From Gallibacter pasteurianus_A (GTDB lineage Bacteria; Bacillota; Clostridia; Peptostreptococcales; Anaerovoracaceae): a DNA stretch of 64,000 nucleotides. The translations under genes and the position numbers were made by a program. The notes under the pieces are model-generated. The model did no database searches. It worked only from the letters and a program-made list of their open reading frames with translations, and was not told where the DNA came from. Position 1 is the first letter of the stretch, and the number at the start of each line of letters is the position of its first letter. Positions 9,471 to 19,098 of the stretch are shown here, piece after piece. Where the stretch lies: the NCBI GenBank assembly GCA_963596005.1, contig CAVBJF010000003.1:1-64000 (forward strand), written 5' to 3'.

Positions 9471-12400
9471 TTATCCCTTTATCTCATCCATAGGTATAGT
9501 AGTAAAGCTCTGCGCCTCGATAACTCCAAGGATTGCTTCTGCTGTATCAAGCGATGTAAAACAGCTTATGTTATTTTCTGCGGCAACCCTCCTGATCAAA
9601 AATCCGTCCTGATTTGAATTTCTGTTTTCGCTCATCGTATTTACTACATAGTTGACACGACCTCTTCTTATTATGTCAAGGACATTGTTTTTACCTTCCT
9701 CGTTTACCTTAGCGGCTTCTCTCACATAAAGACCTTTTCCTTTGAGATACTCAGCTGTGCCCTTTGTCGCATATATGCCATATCCGATATCAGAAAATCT
9801 CTTAGCTATTTCATATGTTTCGCCCTTCTCTCTATCCGCAACAGTTATAAGCACATTGCCCCTTAGCGGTACCTTAACGCCACTTGCCAAAAGAGCTTTG
9901 TAGAGTGCTTTATTTAAAGTCTTGTCGCTACCAAGAGCTTCTCCTGTAGATTTCATCTCGGGTCCAAGCACCGCATCAACGCTTCTCAGCTTTGCAAACG
10001 AGAATACCGGAGCTTTGACAAAATATCTTTCGCTTTCCGCCTTTACACCCTCGTTATACCCCTGCTCTTTTAGAGAATGGCCAAGCACACATTTTGTCGC
10101 AACATAGCTCATCGGTACTTCCGTAATTTTGCTTAGGAAAGGCACCGTCCTCGATGATCGTGGATTTACTTCAAGTACATATACATTTTCATCTGTATCA
10201 ACTATAAACTGTATATTAAACAGTCCGACAAAGCTAAATCCCTTACCTATCTTTATGGCGTATTCGCTTATCGTATTCTTTACCTTGTCTGAAATAGTCG
10301 GTGCAGGATATACGGAAATTGAGTCGCCCGAGTGAACTCCGGCTCTCTCTATATGCTCCATAATGCCCGGGATAAATACATTTTCGCCATCACATATAGC
10401 ATCCACCTCGCACTCCTTGCCGACAACATACTTATCAACAAGTATAGGTGCGTCGTGGCTGATTTCCTTTATAGCCGTAGCCATATAAACTCTGAGGTCC
10501 TCGTCATTATGGACTATCTCCATAGCCCTGCCCCCAAGTACATATGACGGCCTTACAAGCACAGGATATCCAATCATATTGGCAATCTTAACAGCTTCCT
10601 CTATCTCAAATGCCGTATCACCCTCAGGTTGAGGTATGTTGAGCTTTTTGAGCATATCCTCAAACTCTTTTCTGTCCTCAGCTTTATCGATATTTTCGAG
10701 TGTTGTGCCCAATATTTTTACTCCTCTTGCTACAAGTTTATCTGCAAGATTTATGGCAGTCTGTCCACCGAACTGAACTATCACTCCCATCGGTTGCTCT
10801 AAGTCGATAACGTGCATTACATCCTCTATTGTAAGCGGCTCAAAGTAGAGCTTGTCCGATATCGAATAATCTGTCGAAACAGTTTCCGGATTATTGTTTA
10901 TGATGATAGCCTCATATCCGCACTCGTGCAATGTCTTTATACAGTGTACTGTCGCATAATCGAACTCAACACCCTGTCCTATCCTTATAGGTCCAGAGCC
11001 AAGCACTATAATCTTCTTGTTTTCGCTTCGCACAGACTCGTTTTCATTTTCATATGTCGAGTAAAGATATGGTGTATTTGACTCGTATTCTGCGGCACAT
11101 GTATCAACCATCTTGTACACCGGCATTATGCCATTTGCCTTCCTAAAATCGTAAAGCTCTTTTTCGTCTGTCTCCCAAACATCTGCGATATACGCGTCCG
11201 AAAAACCTCTCTTTTTTGCCGTTTCTAAGATTTCCTTATCGAACTTATTTTCCTTTATTCTCTTTTCATAGTCGACGATAGCTTTGAATTTACTTAGGAA
11301 AAATCTATCCATCTTAGTTATATCAAAGATTTCATCGACAGAAATGCCACGCCTCAAAAGTGCCGTTATGACATAAATGCGTTCGTCGTCGTTTGCCTCA
11401 AGCTTTTTTAAAAGTTCCTCTGTTGTAAGCTCTTCTACATCTTTTTTTATGAGGTGATTTGTTTTCATTTCAAGTGAGCGTATCGCCTTTAATACCGCTT
11501 CATCAAAAGTCCTGCCTATCGACATAACTTCGCCCGTTGCTTTCATCTGAGTGCCGAGGCTTCTGTCCGCCTTTGGAAATTTATCAAATGGAAACCTTGG
11601 AAATTTCGCTACTATATAATCTATGCATGGCTCTGCACACGCATAGCTTGTCTTTGTGACAGGATTTATTATCTCATCGAGTGTCAAACCGACCGCAACC
11701 TTTGCCGCAAGCTTAGCGATAGGATAACCGGTTGCTTTACTTGCAAGTGCCGACGACCTTGAAACCCTTGGATTTACTTCTATTACATAATACTTAAATG
11801 AATCCGGATCAAGCGCAAGCTGAACATTACAGCCTCCGCAGATTTTTAGAGCTCTTATTATTTTAAGTGCCGAAGTCCTCATGATGCCACATTCTCTGTC
11901 TGTCAATGTCTGTGTAGGTGCGACTACTATCGAATCTCCTGTGTGTATGCCTACAGGGTCTACATTTTCCATATTGCAGACTACTATCGCATTGTCGGCA
12001 TTGTCACGCATTACCTCGTATTCTATCTCCTTATATCCTGCGATGCTCTTCTCTATCAAGCACTGGTGCGCAGGCGAAATCTTTAGACCGTTATCGCATA
12101 TCGACAAAAGCTCCTTTTCGTCGTGTGCAAATCCACCGCCTGTGCCTCCAAGTGTAAAGGCAGGTCTTACGACTACGGGATATCCGTTATTCTCTGCAAA
12201 CTCAAGCGCCTCATCGGTTGTATGTACGATGACGCTTTCAGGCACAGGCTCTCCTATCTCAAACATAAGCTCTCTGAATTTGTCTCTGTCCTCTGCCTTT
12301 TCTATCGCATTAAGCTCTGTGCCGAGCACCTCAACACCGTATTCCTCAAGTATACCGCTTTCCGCAAGCTCAACTACGAGGTTTAGACCTGTCTGTCCAC

Positions 12401-12671
12401 CAAGTGAACCGAGCACCGCATCAGGTCTTTCCTTATATATGATCCTGCTTGCAAAATCGAGTGTTAATGGCTCTATATATACTCTGTCCGCAACTGCCGT
12501 ATCAGTCATAATTGTGGCCGGGTTTGAGTTGATGAGCACTACCTCATATCCCTCTTCTTTTAGCGATTGACATGCCTGTGTACCGGCATAATCGAATTCC
12601 GCCGCCTGCCCTATAACTATCGGGCCTGAACCGATAACTAATATCTTCTTTATGTCTTCTCTTTTTGGCAT
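9471..12671 (-). CDS. carB: Carbamoyl phosphate synthase large subunit
   Basis: A full-length 1066-residue synthetase subunit that makes carbamoyl phosphate from bicarbonate, ammonia and two ATP. It contains two homologous ATP-grasp halves (about 1-400 and 550-935, each opening with a I-G-S/G-S-G-P-I motif: VIGSGPIVIGQAAEFDYAG and VLGSGPIRIGQGVEFDYA), an oligomerisation region between them, and a C-terminal MGS-like allosteric domain (about 940-1066). No internal stop or truncation was seen. It normally receives ammonia through a tunnel from CarA, which here looks glutaminase-dead (see carA), so this subunit probably uses free ammonia. Confidence 0.97.
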   Translation of the reverse strand: MPKREDIKKILVIGSGPIVIGQAAEFDYAGTQACQSLKEEGYEVVLINSNPATIMTDTAVADRVYIEPLTLDFASRIIYKERPDAVLGSLGGQTGLNLVVELAESGILEEYGVEVLGTELNAIEKAEDRDKFRELMFEIGEPVPESVIVHTTDEALEFAENNGYPVVVRPAFTLGGTGGGFAHDEKELLSICDNGLKISPAHQCLIEKSIAGYKEIEYEVMRDNADNAIVVCNMENVDPVGIHTGDSIVVAPTQTLTDRECGIMRTSALKIIRALKICGGCNVQLALDPDSFKYYVIEVNPRVSRSSALASKATGYPIAKLAAKVAVGLTLDEIINPVTKTSYACAEPCIDYIVAKFPRFPFDKFPKADRSLGTQMKATGEVMSIGRTFDEAVLKAIRSLEMKTNHLIKKDVEELTTEELLKKLEANDDERIYVITALLRRGISVDEIFDITKMDRFFLSKFKAIVDYEKRIKENKFDKEILETAKKRGFSDAYIADVWETDEKELYDFRKANGIMPVYKMVDTCAAEYESNTPYLYSTYENENESVRSENKKIIVLGSGPIRIGQGVEFDYATVHCIKTLHECGYEAIIINNNPETVSTDYSISDKLYFEPLTIEDVMHVIDLEQPMGVIVQFGGQTAINLADKLVARGVKILGTTLENIDKAEDRKEFEDMLKKLNIPQPEGDTAFEIEEAVKIANMIGYPVLVRPSYVLGGRAMEIVHNDEDLRVYMATAIKEISHDAPILVDKYVVGKECEVDAICDGENVFIPGIMEHIERAGVHSGDSISVYPAPTISDKVKNTISEYAIKIGKGFSFVGLFNIQFIVDTDENVYVLEVNPRSSRTVPFLSKITEVPMSYVATKCVLGHSLKEQGYNEGVKAESERYFVKAPVFSFAKLRSVDAVLGPEMKSTGEALGSDKTLNKALYKALLASGVKVPLRGNVLITVADREKGETYEIAKRFSDIGYGIYATKGTAEYLKGKGLYVREAAKVNEEGKNNVLDIIRRGRVNYVVNTMSENRNSNQDGFLIRRVAAENNISCFTSLDTAEAILGVIEAQSFTTIPMDEIKG

Positions 12672-12672
12672 A

Positions 12673-13749
12673 CTATTTCACTTCCTTTCCTATCATCTGC
12701 ACAAATTCATCAAAGATATACATCGTATCATCTGCACCGGGTGATGCCTCAGGGCTAAACTGCACCCCGATTATATCTAAATCCTTATGCCTGATACCCT
12801 CGACGCTCTTGTCGTTTAAAGCTCTGTGTGTTATCTCAAACCCTGTATTTGTAAGCGTTTTTTCATCTATATCAAATCTGTGATTTTGTGCTGTAAACTC
12901 CACGCGATTTGTTTTTGTATTTACGATAGGCGTACTGTTGCCATGGTGGCCAAACTTCATTTCGCTAGTCTTTGCTCCAAAAGCTTCGCCTATGACAAGG
13001 TGCCCAAGACCTACACCGAGTATCGGCATTTCCTTTGCAAGCTCGCGTACATTTGCCACTGTCTTTTCTATGTATGCAGGAATGCCAGGACCGTTTGAAA
13101 TAACGAGTCCGTCGGGTTTTAATGCTTTTATCTCGTCAACCTTTGCATCAAAGGGCATTGTCACAATCTCACATCCTCTTTTATTTAGCTCCCTTATGAG
13201 CGCATATTTTGATCCGAGGTCTATCATCACAATCTTTTTACCGCTTCTGTTTGGTATCGCATACGGTCTTGTTGTAGATATGAAGCTCACTCCGTTTGTA
13301 ACATTCTTTGCCTGCGAAAGCTCTCGCACGATAGCTTCAACATCCGCACCTTCATCTGCCATAACAGCCTTCATGACTCCGTTTTTCCTAATCTTTCTCG
13401 TAATTTCTCTCGTATCTATATCGCAAACGCCCGGAATATTTTTTAACTTCAAATATTCGTCTATCGTCATCTCGGATCTGAAATTGCTTGGATATTCACA
13501 ATATTCTTTCACAATTATACCAAAGAGCTGAGGATCCATACTCTCAAAGTCATCTCTGTTTATGCCTGTACCTCCGAGGCTTGGAAATGTCATCATAATT
13601 ATTTGTCCGTAATATGCAACATCCGAAATCGTTTCCTGATAACCACACATACCTGTCTGGAATATGAGTTCGCCGATTTTAAAATTGCTACCACCAAATC
13701 CTTTTCCCTTGTAGACGCTACCGTCCTCCAAAATCAATAATCGTTTCAT
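12673..13749 (-). CDS. carA: Carbamoyl phosphate synthase small subunit, glutaminase-dead
   Basis: A 358-residue CarA with the normal N-terminal domain and class I glutamine amidotransferase fold, but with key catalytic residues replaced. The nucleophile elbow, normally G-x-C-L-G-H-Q, reads GVGLGHL: Gly247 (codon GGT at 13009-13011) replaces Cys and Leu251 replaces Gln. The catalytic His of the usual F-H-P-E-A is Ser332 (FSPEAS, codon at 12754-12756); Glu334 remains. The glutamine-binding Gly of QNHG is Arg291. The frame is intact and the rest conserved, so it is probably retained as a structural or allosteric partner of CarB while the enzyme uses ammonia. This is like vertebrate CPS I, which also lost its Cys. 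Loss of activity is inferred from residues, not measured. Confidence 0.93.
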   Translation of the reverse strand: MKRLLILEDGSVYKGKGFGGSNFKIGELIFQTGMCGYQETISDVAYYGQIIMMTFPSLGGTGINRDDFESMDPQLFGIIVKEYCEYPSNFRSEMTIDEYLKLKNIPGVCDIDTREITRKIRKNGVMKAVMADEGADVEAIVRELSQAKNVTNGVSFISTTRPYAIPNRSGKKIVMIDLGSKYALIRELNKRGCEIVTMPFDAKVDEIKALKPDGLVISNGPGIPAYIEKTVANVRELAKEMPILGVGLGHLVIGEAFGAKTSEMKFGHHGNSTPIVNTKTNRVEFTAQNHRFDIDEKTLTNTGFEITHRALNDKSVEGIRHKDLDIIGVQFSPEASPGADDTMYIFDEFVQMIGKEVK

Positions 13750-13791
13750 TTTTCTTACCTCCTATCTATGTACATTCAATTATTTACTCTT

Positions 13792-15114
13792 TTAGTTCTC
13801 CGCATCGTCATAAACAAGTTTGCCGTTTGCGAATGTTTTTACTACCCTGCCAAAGCATTTTTGACCATCAAACGGTGTGTTTTTGCCCTTGGAAAGGAAT
13901 TTCCTTTTGTCTATTACAAATTCATTTTTTATATCTATCAAAACTATATCCGCTCTGTATCCCTCTTTGAGTTCGCCTCTTTTATCCTCAAAAAATCGTT
14001 TCGCAGGTCTTTTGCTCATAAGGTCGACAAGCTTTGCTAAAGACATTTTTCCCGTCATTACAAGCTTTGTGTAAAGCATTGCAAATGAAGTCTCAAGCGA
14101 CACTATACCAAATGGTGCCTCAGTTATTTTTTTTGCCTTTTCCTCCTGCGTATGCGGAGCATGGTCGCTTGCAATCATATCTATCGTGCCGTCCAAAAGA
14201 CCCTCTATAAGTGCCTGTCTGTCCGCCTCTGTCCTAAGTGGCGGATTCATCTTGAAGTTCGTATCGTATACATTTTTTATGTCGTCCTCTGTCAAAAGTA
14301 AGTGATGTGCTGCGGCCTCTCCCGAAACATCTAATCCTTTTGACTTGTATTCTCTGAGGAGTTTTACGCTTTGTATTGCGGATATATGACAGCAATGATA
14401 CTTCGCTTTTATTTCCTCAACGAGCCTTAAATCTCTTTCGAGCTGCTTGTATTCGCATTCGTTTGGAATACCCAAAACGCCAAGCTCCTTGCTCTTTGCT
14501 CCCTCGTTTATACAGGCGTCCTTTTTGCGGTAATGCATATCCTCGGTATGAGCTGCTATAATGCAATCATTTTCCTTTGCACGCTTCATGGCATATCTCA
14601 TAATCTCATCGTTTTGTACGCCAACACCGTCATCGCTAAATGCACTTATGCCTTCTCTTTTAATCGCCCTGATGTCGGTTACCTCTTCACCTTTTTCGCC
14701 TGTCGTTATACACGCATATGGCACAACATCTATGACAGCTTCTTTTTTTATAAGCTTCATATATCTTTTTACAGCCTCCGCACTGTCGGGAAACGGATTT
14801 ACATTTGGCATCGCCATGATTGTCGTAAATCCTCCCCTTGCTGCTGCCATAGTTCCTGTTTTTATAGTTTCCTTTTGCGTAAAACCCGGTTCTCTCAGGT
14901 GAACATGCACATCTATAAGGCCTGGTATGCACAAAAGCCCCCTTGCGTCTATTATTTCACCTATTATTGAAATATCGGCTATGGGATTTTTTACATTAAG
15001 GTTGCCTTTATCAAGGCGAGGTATGATTTTTTTTATGCCGTTTTCGTCAAATAATATATCAGCTCTTTTTATTTGGTTTTCTATGAGTGTATCCGCATTT
15101 TTTATAAGCTTCAT
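13792..15114 (-). CDS. pyrC: Dihydroorotase, class I
   Basis: A 440-residue zinc amidohydrolase cyclising carbamoyl-aspartate to dihydroorotate. The N-terminal metal motif DVHVHLREPG, the block FSDDGVGVQN and the C-terminal SDHAPHTQEEK metal motif mark the class I (Bacillus/Aquifex) form. It starts one base after the pyrB stop and precedes carA by 42 bases. Confidence 0.96.
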   Translation of the reverse strand: MKLIKNADTLIENQIKRADILFDENGIKKIIPRLDKGNLNVKNPIADISIIGEIIDARGLLCIPGLIDVHVHLREPGFTQKETIKTGTMAAARGGFTTIMAMPNVNPFPDSAEAVKRYMKLIKKEAVIDVVPYACITTGEKGEEVTDIRAIKREGISAFSDDGVGVQNDEIMRYAMKRAKENDCIIAAHTEDMHYRKKDACINEGAKSKELGVLGIPNECEYKQLERDLRLVEEIKAKYHCCHISAIQSVKLLREYKSKGLDVSGEAAAHHLLLTEDDIKNVYDTNFKMNPPLRTEADRQALIEGLLDGTIDMIASDHAPHTQEEKAKKITEAPFGIVSLETSFAMLYTKLVMTGKMSLAKLVDLMSKRPAKRFFEDKRGELKEGYRADIVLIDIKNEFVIDKRKFLSKGKNTPFDGQKCFGRVVKTFANGKLVYDDAEN

Positions 15115-15115
15115 T

Positions 15116-16006
15116 TTATTCCCAATCCTTTATTCCAAACGCTCTTTTTATAGTTGCTTTTCTGACAAGCACCCCATTTGACATCTGCTTAAATATTCTG
15201 CTGCTTTGTGTTTCTACGAGGTCTGTATCTATTTCCACACCCCTGTTTACCGGTGCCGGGTGCATGGTAATAGCATGCTTTTTCATCGCATCGGCTCTCT
15301 TTTTTGTAAGGCCATATGCCCTTAGATATTCACTGTCAGACAGCTTCATCGCCTCGCTGTGCCTTTCCTTTTGAATCCTGAGCATCATCACGACATCCGC
15401 CCATTTTATTGCATCGTCGACATCAATATGCTTATACCCTTCTCTCTGCCACTGTGCAGGGCCTGAAAACACGCACTCTCCACCGAGCATTTCCATTGCT
15501 TCCTTATTTGAAGCTGCGACCCTCGAATGCTTTATATCTCCGATAATTGCAAGCTTTATCCCTTCAAAGGTTCCAAACTCCTGATAGATTGTGAGTAAGT
15601 CCAGTAAGCACTGCGTCGGGTGATTTCCCGCTCCGTCTCCTGCATTTATTATAGGTATGTTTATATCTTTAAGCTCTCTAAAATACTCATCCTGTTTATG
15701 TCTTATGACTACCGCATCGTATCCGATACTCTCAAATGTCTTGACCGTATCGTATAGTGTTTCGCCTTTCTCAACGCTACTGCCCTCCGCCGTAAAGTCC
15801 TCAACCTTACAACCGAGCTGGAGCTGAGCCGATGCAAACGAATAATGTGTCCTCGTGCTGGGCTCAAAAAAAAGATTAGCAACCAACTTTCGTTTAGGTA
15901 ATTGCCAATCTTTATGTGAAAAATCAAAATCTTGTGCATCTTGGAGGATGCTTTGTATCTCTCGTTTCGATAAATCTCGTATGCGCAATAAGCTGTTTTT
16001 GTTCAT
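15116..16006 (-). CDS. pyrB: Aspartate carbamoyltransferase catalytic subunit
   Basis: A 296-residue enzyme joining carbamoyl phosphate and aspartate. It has the carbamoyl-phosphate loop FEPSTRTHYSF, the 80s-type loop with GSSVEKGETLYDT, and NAGDGAGNHPTQ. No pyrI regulatory subunit gene follows, so it is probably the unregulated Bacillus-type trimer. It is the first gene of the pyr operon; AAAGGGA precedes the ATG. Confidence 0.96.
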   Translation of the reverse strand: MNKNSLLRIRDLSKREIQSILQDAQDFDFSHKDWQLPKRKLVANLFFEPSTRTHYSFASAQLQLGCKVEDFTAEGSSVEKGETLYDTVKTFESIGYDAVVIRHKQDEYFRELKDINIPIINAGDGAGNHPTQCLLDLLTIYQEFGTFEGIKLAIIGDIKHSRVAASNKEAMEMLGGECVFSGPAQWQREGYKHIDVDDAIKWADVVMMLRIQKERHSEAMKLSDSEYLRAYGLTKKRADAMKKHAITMHPAPVNRGVEIDTDLVETQSSRIFKQMSNGVLVRKATIKRAFGIKDWE

Positions 16007-16081
16007 CTTATCCCTTTCCGCTTCACTGCTGTTTCACTAAAAGGTTTTCCTTATTAGACTGTTTAAATTTTTATCTTGATT

Positions 16082-16109
16082 ATTGTAACATACAGAGATT
16101 TTTTTACAA
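16082..16109 (-). promoter_or_regulatory. Candidate pyr operon promoter (TTGTAA-16-TACAAT)
   Basis: TTGTAA (16104-16109) and TACAAT (16082-16087) on the minus strand with a 16-base spacer, about 75 bases before pyrB. The short leader shows neither a PyrR-binding loop nor a terminator/antiterminator pair, so PyrR attenuation is not supported here. Confidence 0.5.
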
Positions 16110-16156
16110 TATGATTTTTTGTATTATATAGTTTTTTTACACGTTTTTATGCTTTT

Positions 16157-16173
16157 TATAGATTTAATCTATA
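16157..16173. repeat. 17-bp palindrome between flavoenzyme gene and pyrB
   Basis: Perfect inverted repeat TATAGATTTAATCTATA, 14 bases downstream of the flavoenzyme stop and about 50 bases upstream of the pyr promoter. No T-tract follows on either strand, so it is not a typical terminator; a dimeric regulator site is possible. Confidence 0.4.
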
Positions 16174-16187
16174 TCTCCTCTTTTCTA

Positions 16188-18116
16188 TTATATCGAAAGT
16201 GCCGCGTTAAGAGCTTCGCCTGTTGCGATACATGCATTACCCGGAGACTTTGCAGCTTCCCCGATAACCATAACCTCAGGGACAAATTCTCTTACAGTTT
16301 CCTCAAGCGGATTGTAGCTTCTTGAGCCCATAGCAAGGATGATATTATCAAAGCCCCTGAGTTCGCCCTCTGTACCGTCGGCAAGAGTATACGAAACTCC
16401 GTCTTTGAAGAACTCGCTTACCTTAGCGCCCGCTCTCAGGTCAACCTCATGCTCCGCTAGGCTTGCGAATAAGAACGGCTTGTTTTCAGGAACAATGTCT
16501 GCTCCTATAACATCCTTCATTTCTATAATTGCTACTTGGTGACCTCTTTCTGCAAGGAATTCTGCTGCCTCACAGCCAACCATTCCGCCACCTACTACAA
16601 GTGCCTTTTCGCCAATTTCTGCCTTTCCCTCAAGCATATCATGAGCAGTTATATAACCGCATTCTGACAAACCCTTTATAGGAAGAATCAACGGAGTTGA
16701 ACCTGTTGCAATAATAGCAACATCAGGATTCAGCTCTTTAAGAAGCTCAGGTGTCACCTCTGTATTTGTCTTTATATCAACTCCATTGAGTTGGCATTTC
16801 ACAATCATATTGCGTATAGCAGCTGTAAGATCTCCCTTTCCAGGAGGATAAGCTGCAATGCGGAAGTTGCCGCCAAGCTTATCACCTTTTTCAAAAAGCT
16901 TAACATTATGTCCTCTAAGGCCTGCAATGTATGCTGCATAAAGCCCGCCCGGGCCTCCGCCTATAACAGCAATATTTTTCTTTGTTTTTACCGGTGTAAT
17001 CTCGGCTTCTCTACCCACTGTAGGATTTACAAGGCATCTTATAGGTTCTCCCTTGAACATATTTGGTACACATCCAAGCAGACATCCGATACAAGGAGTT
17101 AATTCCTCAAGACGGCCCTCTGCCGCTTTGCTTGGAAGCTCAGGGTCTGCAATGCTCTGACGACCAAAAGCGATGATGTCAGCCTTTCCTTCCCTTACAG
17201 CAAGCTCTGCATACTGAGGCTCTGTAAAACGGCCTACCGCAATAACAGGAACTGTCACAGCCTTTTTTACCTCTGCAAAAAACGGTTCATTGAATCCGCC
17301 GTGTAATACCCCGGGCGCCCACATAAACTCATCGTGCAAATGCACAGCACGACTCACATGAATACCGTCAACGCCACACGCCTCCTCTAAATAAGCTGCC
17401 ACCGCAGCAGCATCTTGAGCAGATTGGCCACCGTCTACATCGTCGCTTCCGTTTATCCTACAAAGAATTGGGAGTGTATCTCCCGTCTTTCTTCTGATAT
17501 TTTCTATGATAAGTCTTGGCAGGCGCATTCTGTTTTCAAAGCAACCCCCAAACTCATCAAGACGCTTATTTGTGCGAGCTGAAATAAATGTACTTACTAA
17601 ATATCCATGAGCACAGTGTACTTCTACCATATCGATGCCTGCCTTTTGTGCACGTGCTGCCGCATCGCCATAGCATTCGATAAGGTGATAAAGCTCTTCA
17701 TTTGAAATCTCTTCCGGGACTTCTCTTCCGAGAGCTGCCGCGATAGGACTTGCCGCCTGAAGCGGATAGCCTGTCAGCTTTGAATTGCCCTCAGGGCCTG
17801 CATGCTGGAGCTGTATAGATACCTTAGCCCCGTATTTGTGACATTCATCAGCAACCATTTTGAAGCTCTCAACTGTGCTGTCATTAAAAAGGCATGGCTT
17901 TCTTGGACCGCCTTTAGCCTTTTCGTAAACAACTGTTGATTCTATAGTGATAAGACCAAAGCCTCCCTTTGCTCTTGCTCCATAGTAAGCCTTTGACTTC
18001 GCGCTAAGACTGCCATCTGTGTTAGCAAAATTATTGCCCATAGGAGGAACCGCAAAGCGGTTTTTTATCTGTACTGTGCCTATTTTAACAGGCGAAAACA
18101 TGCTTCTATATTCCAT
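16188..18116 (-). CDS. NADH:flavin oxidoreductase / 2,4-dienoyl-CoA reductase family
   Basis: A 642-residue three-cofactor flavoenzyme: Old Yellow Enzyme FMN barrel (1-360), [4Fe-4S] cysteines 342, 345, 349 and 361 (CIGCLLGC plus a later Cys), then FAD (VIGGGPGG, 384-391) and NAD(P) (VVGGGMVG, near 495) Rossmann domains. This is the layout of 2,4-dienoyl-CoA reductase and of the bile-acid enzymes BaiCD/BaiH, which reduce C=C bonds conjugated to a carbonyl. The substrate cannot be read. It is the last gene of an operon with shikimate/quinate dehydrogenases, so reduction of an unsaturated hydroaromatic acid is a reasonable inference. GGAAGG precedes the ATG. Confidence 0.88.
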   Translation of the reverse strand: MEYRSMFSPVKIGTVQIKNRFAVPPMGNNFANTDGSLSAKSKAYYGARAKGGFGLITIESTVVYEKAKGGPRKPCLFNDSTVESFKMVADECHKYGAKVSIQLQHAGPEGNSKLTGYPLQAASPIAAALGREVPEEISNEELYHLIECYGDAAARAQKAGIDMVEVHCAHGYLVSTFISARTNKRLDEFGGCFENRMRLPRLIIENIRRKTGDTLPILCRINGSDDVDGGQSAQDAAAVAAYLEEACGVDGIHVSRAVHLHDEFMWAPGVLHGGFNEPFFAEVKKAVTVPVIAVGRFTEPQYAELAVREGKADIIAFGRQSIADPELPSKAAEGRLEELTPCIGCLLGCVPNMFKGEPIRCLVNPTVGREAEITPVKTKKNIAVIGGGPGGLYAAYIAGLRGHNVKLFEKGDKLGGNFRIAAYPPGKGDLTAAIRNMIVKCQLNGVDIKTNTEVTPELLKELNPDVAIIATGSTPLILPIKGLSECGYITAHDMLEGKAEIGEKALVVGGGMVGCEAAEFLAERGHQVAIIEMKDVIGADIVPENKPFLFASLAEHEVDLRAGAKVSEFFKDGVSYTLADGTEGELRGFDNIILAMGSRSYNPLEETVREFVPEVMVIGEAAKSPGNACIATGEALNAALSI

Positions 18117-18165
18117 TTTTATACCTTCCTAATCTAATTTTCTATAAACAAAGTGATATTTCGAT

Positions 18166-19035
18166 TTATGAAAAGAAGTTTTCCAAAACTTCCTGTGTCG
18201 GCATTTCTTCTCCTGTAAACAGATTAAATGCTGCCGCGCCCTGCCAAAGAAGCATTCCGATACCTCCTATTGCTGCCGCACAGCCTGCCTCCGCTGCCTG
18301 CTTGATCATAAGCGTTTCCTTTGGATTATAAACTGTATCGGCCACTACAAGGTCAGATCTAAATACCTTTTTGTCAACTAATGTCTGCTCATCAAGTGGT
18401 TTCATTCCTACCTTTGTAGCATTTACAAGGATGTCAGCTTCGGCGATAGCAGCCTTAAGTGCCTCTGTATCAGCTAAATCAGTAATAGAAGCATCACATG
18501 AAGGCACCGATTTGTGAAGCCTTTCGATTATGGCTTCGCCCTTTTCATAAAACTCATCCTTTATATTGAACATCGACAGCTTTGCTGCTCCGTCGAGGGA
18601 AGTTTGTGCGGCGATAGCTGTAGCGGCACCGCCTGCACCGAGTAACACAATTTTCTTTCCCTTGACTTCAATGCCGTGTTCATGAAGATTTCTCACAAAT
18701 CCAATACCGTCAGTATTATGTCCTATAAATTTGCCATCCTCTATGACTACTGTGTTGCATGCGCCGATCAGCTTTGCCGCAGGTGAGATTTCATCAAGAT
18801 ACTTACATACCTCTGCTTTGTCAGGCATAGTAATATTAAATCCGCCAAAGTTTAAAGTACGAATGGCAGCTACTGCATCCTCAACTTTATCAAGTGGCAC
18901 ATCAAATGCAAGATATGCGTTGTCAAGACCGTTATGCGCAAAGCTGTAATTATACATTGCAGGCGAACCCGAATGGCCTACCGGCGAACCTATCAGCCCG
19001 AAGAGGCGTGTATGCCCCGTAATTCTGCTTTCCAT
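18166..19035 (-). CDS. ydiB: Quinate/shikimate dehydrogenase, YdiB-like (copy 1)
   Basis: A 289-residue member of the AroE/YdiB superfamily. Substrate-site motifs SPVGHSGSPAMYN, NITMPDK (catalytic Lys73) and HNTDGIG (catalytic Asp109) are present, with the nucleotide-binding GAGGA at 133-137. Several blocks resemble E. coli YdiB more than AroE as I remember them: T-M-P-x-K, FN-x-x-DEF (Asp160, where YdiB binds NAD), VGMKPL and GMLLWQGA. YdiB oxidises both quinate and shikimate, usually with NAD. It sits between the isomerase-fold gene and the flavoenzyme gene in the same operon as a second copy. The exact substrate is inferred. Confidence 0.85.
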   Translation of the reverse strand: MESRITGHTRLFGLIGSPVGHSGSPAMYNYSFAHNGLDNAYLAFDVPLDKVEDAVAAIRTLNFGGFNITMPDKAEVCKYLDEISPAAKLIGACNTVVIEDGKFIGHNTDGIGFVRNLHEHGIEVKGKKIVLLGAGGAATAIAAQTSLDGAAKLSMFNIKDEFYEKGEAIIERLHKSVPSCDASITDLADTEALKAAIAEADILVNATKVGMKPLDEQTLVDKKVFRSDLVVADTVYNPKETLMIKQAAEAGCAAAIGGIGMLLWQGAAAFNLFTGEEMPTQEVLENFFS

Positions 19036-19098
19036 TTTTTATACCTCCGTATTTTATAATCTATAAACGAATATGTCTTTTGTTATATCTATTTTAAA

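Noticed and set aside
16007..16081. PyrR-binding attenuator ahead of pyrB
   Set aside because: No PyrR loop consensus, no terminator hairpin with T-tract and no alternative pairing could be found in the short leader.
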